DNA of 64,000 nucleotides, from assembly GCF_028389875.1 (NCBI RefSeq), contig NC_084702.1, forward strand, positions 40,609,053 to 40,673,052, read 5' to 3'. This document shows, in pieces, positions 63,598 to 64,000 of the stretch. The notes under the pieces are model-generated. The model was given only the letters and a program-made list of their open reading frames with translations, did no database searches and had not been told where the DNA came from. Both the position numbers and the translations under genes were made by a program. Positions within the stretch are counted from its first letter, which is position 1. The number at the start of each line of letters is the position of its first letter. The DNA comes from Rhea pennata. Taxonomy: Eukaryota; Chordata; Aves; Rheiformes; Rheidae.

Positions 63598-64000
63598 CTG
63601 TGGTATGTAATTCTAGGTGATATCAGTTGTGAAGCAGAACTTGTTGGCTTAAAAAATGGCTTGTGAATCTTAGGCCAAATGATTATTATAACAGCAGGTC
63701 AGCACACTCATAGGAATGTCGTGCTTTGTGGAGTGTGACGCTGTATTTGAAATGAGTGTTTGCTGCACCGTCATTTGGCTCTTGCACCATCAGTCGCTGC
63801 AGAATACTTCTAAGGTGTATTTTAAGCTGGCCGTGGTGTTTGCAGCCCTGATGCAGATACAGAGGTTTCTGTCCTGATCTTCTTCAGAAGATCCTACTTC
63901 TTATGCTTAGGGTGGCTCAGCAGTGAGGTAACTGCTCATTATAACTGAGTCTTATAAGGAAAGCTGGCACTGACTTTTGGGTTTCCTTAGCATGCTAAGC

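Overview
This is vertebrate nuclear DNA, most likely from a bird. The evidence is multi-exon genes with GT-AG introns, CpG-island promoters, two decayed CR1-type LINE fragments, few other recognisable repeats, and a compact coiled-coil gene (10 coding exons in 9.9 kb). A crocodilian or turtle cannot be excluded from sequence alone. Two protein-coding genes are clear, both on the + strand at the right end: CCDC112 (complete coding sequence, 49075-58971, 504 codons plus stop) and PGGT1B (first coding exon only, 59343-59476; the rest lies beyond the window). From memory, the same two genes are adjacent and co-oriented in mammals, with FEM1C farther upstream, so the left 48 kb is probably the FEM1C-CCDC112 intergenic interval. 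In birds this block is expected on chromosome Z. That placement is knowledge plus inference, not something the sequence shows.

Layout. 1-25 kb: no recognisable coding exon, but several CpG-rich, GC-rich patches (about 0.1, 2.1-2.6, 3.2-3.7, 10.0-10.2, 16.0-16.3, 20.1-20.3, 21.2-21.9 and 23.9-24.6 kb). They are separated by AT-rich stretches, some dense in homeodomain-type sites, which look like candidate regulatory DNA. 25-48 kb: AT-rich gene desert with one decayed CR1 fragment (about 26.6-26.93 kb), a 45-bp tandem duplication (27.3 kb) and small hairpins. 48.4-49.45 kb: CpG-island promoter of CCDC112, with an RFX X-box-like and YY1-like element at the start codon. 49.07-59.17 kb: CCDC112. 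59.16-59.75 kb: CpG-island promoter and exon 1 of PGGT1B, starting only 371 bp after the CCDC112 stop. 59.5-64 kb: PGGT1B intron 1, containing a CR1 3' fragment, a perfect 13-bp inverted repeat and a possible retroposed tail.

Function. CCDC112 encodes a lysine/glutamate-rich coiled-coil protein reported at centriolar satellites. PGGT1B encodes the beta subunit of geranylgeranyltransferase I, which prenylates CaaX-leucine proteins such as Rho-family GTPases. The two are neighbours and may share promoter or chromatin context, but they are not in one pathway. I found no microbial-style system, CRISPR array, tRNA, rRNA or intact mobile element. The most interesting material is the CpG-island-rich but gene-free left 25 kb, the tight CCDC112/PGGT1B junction with its promoter motifs, and a few hairpins.
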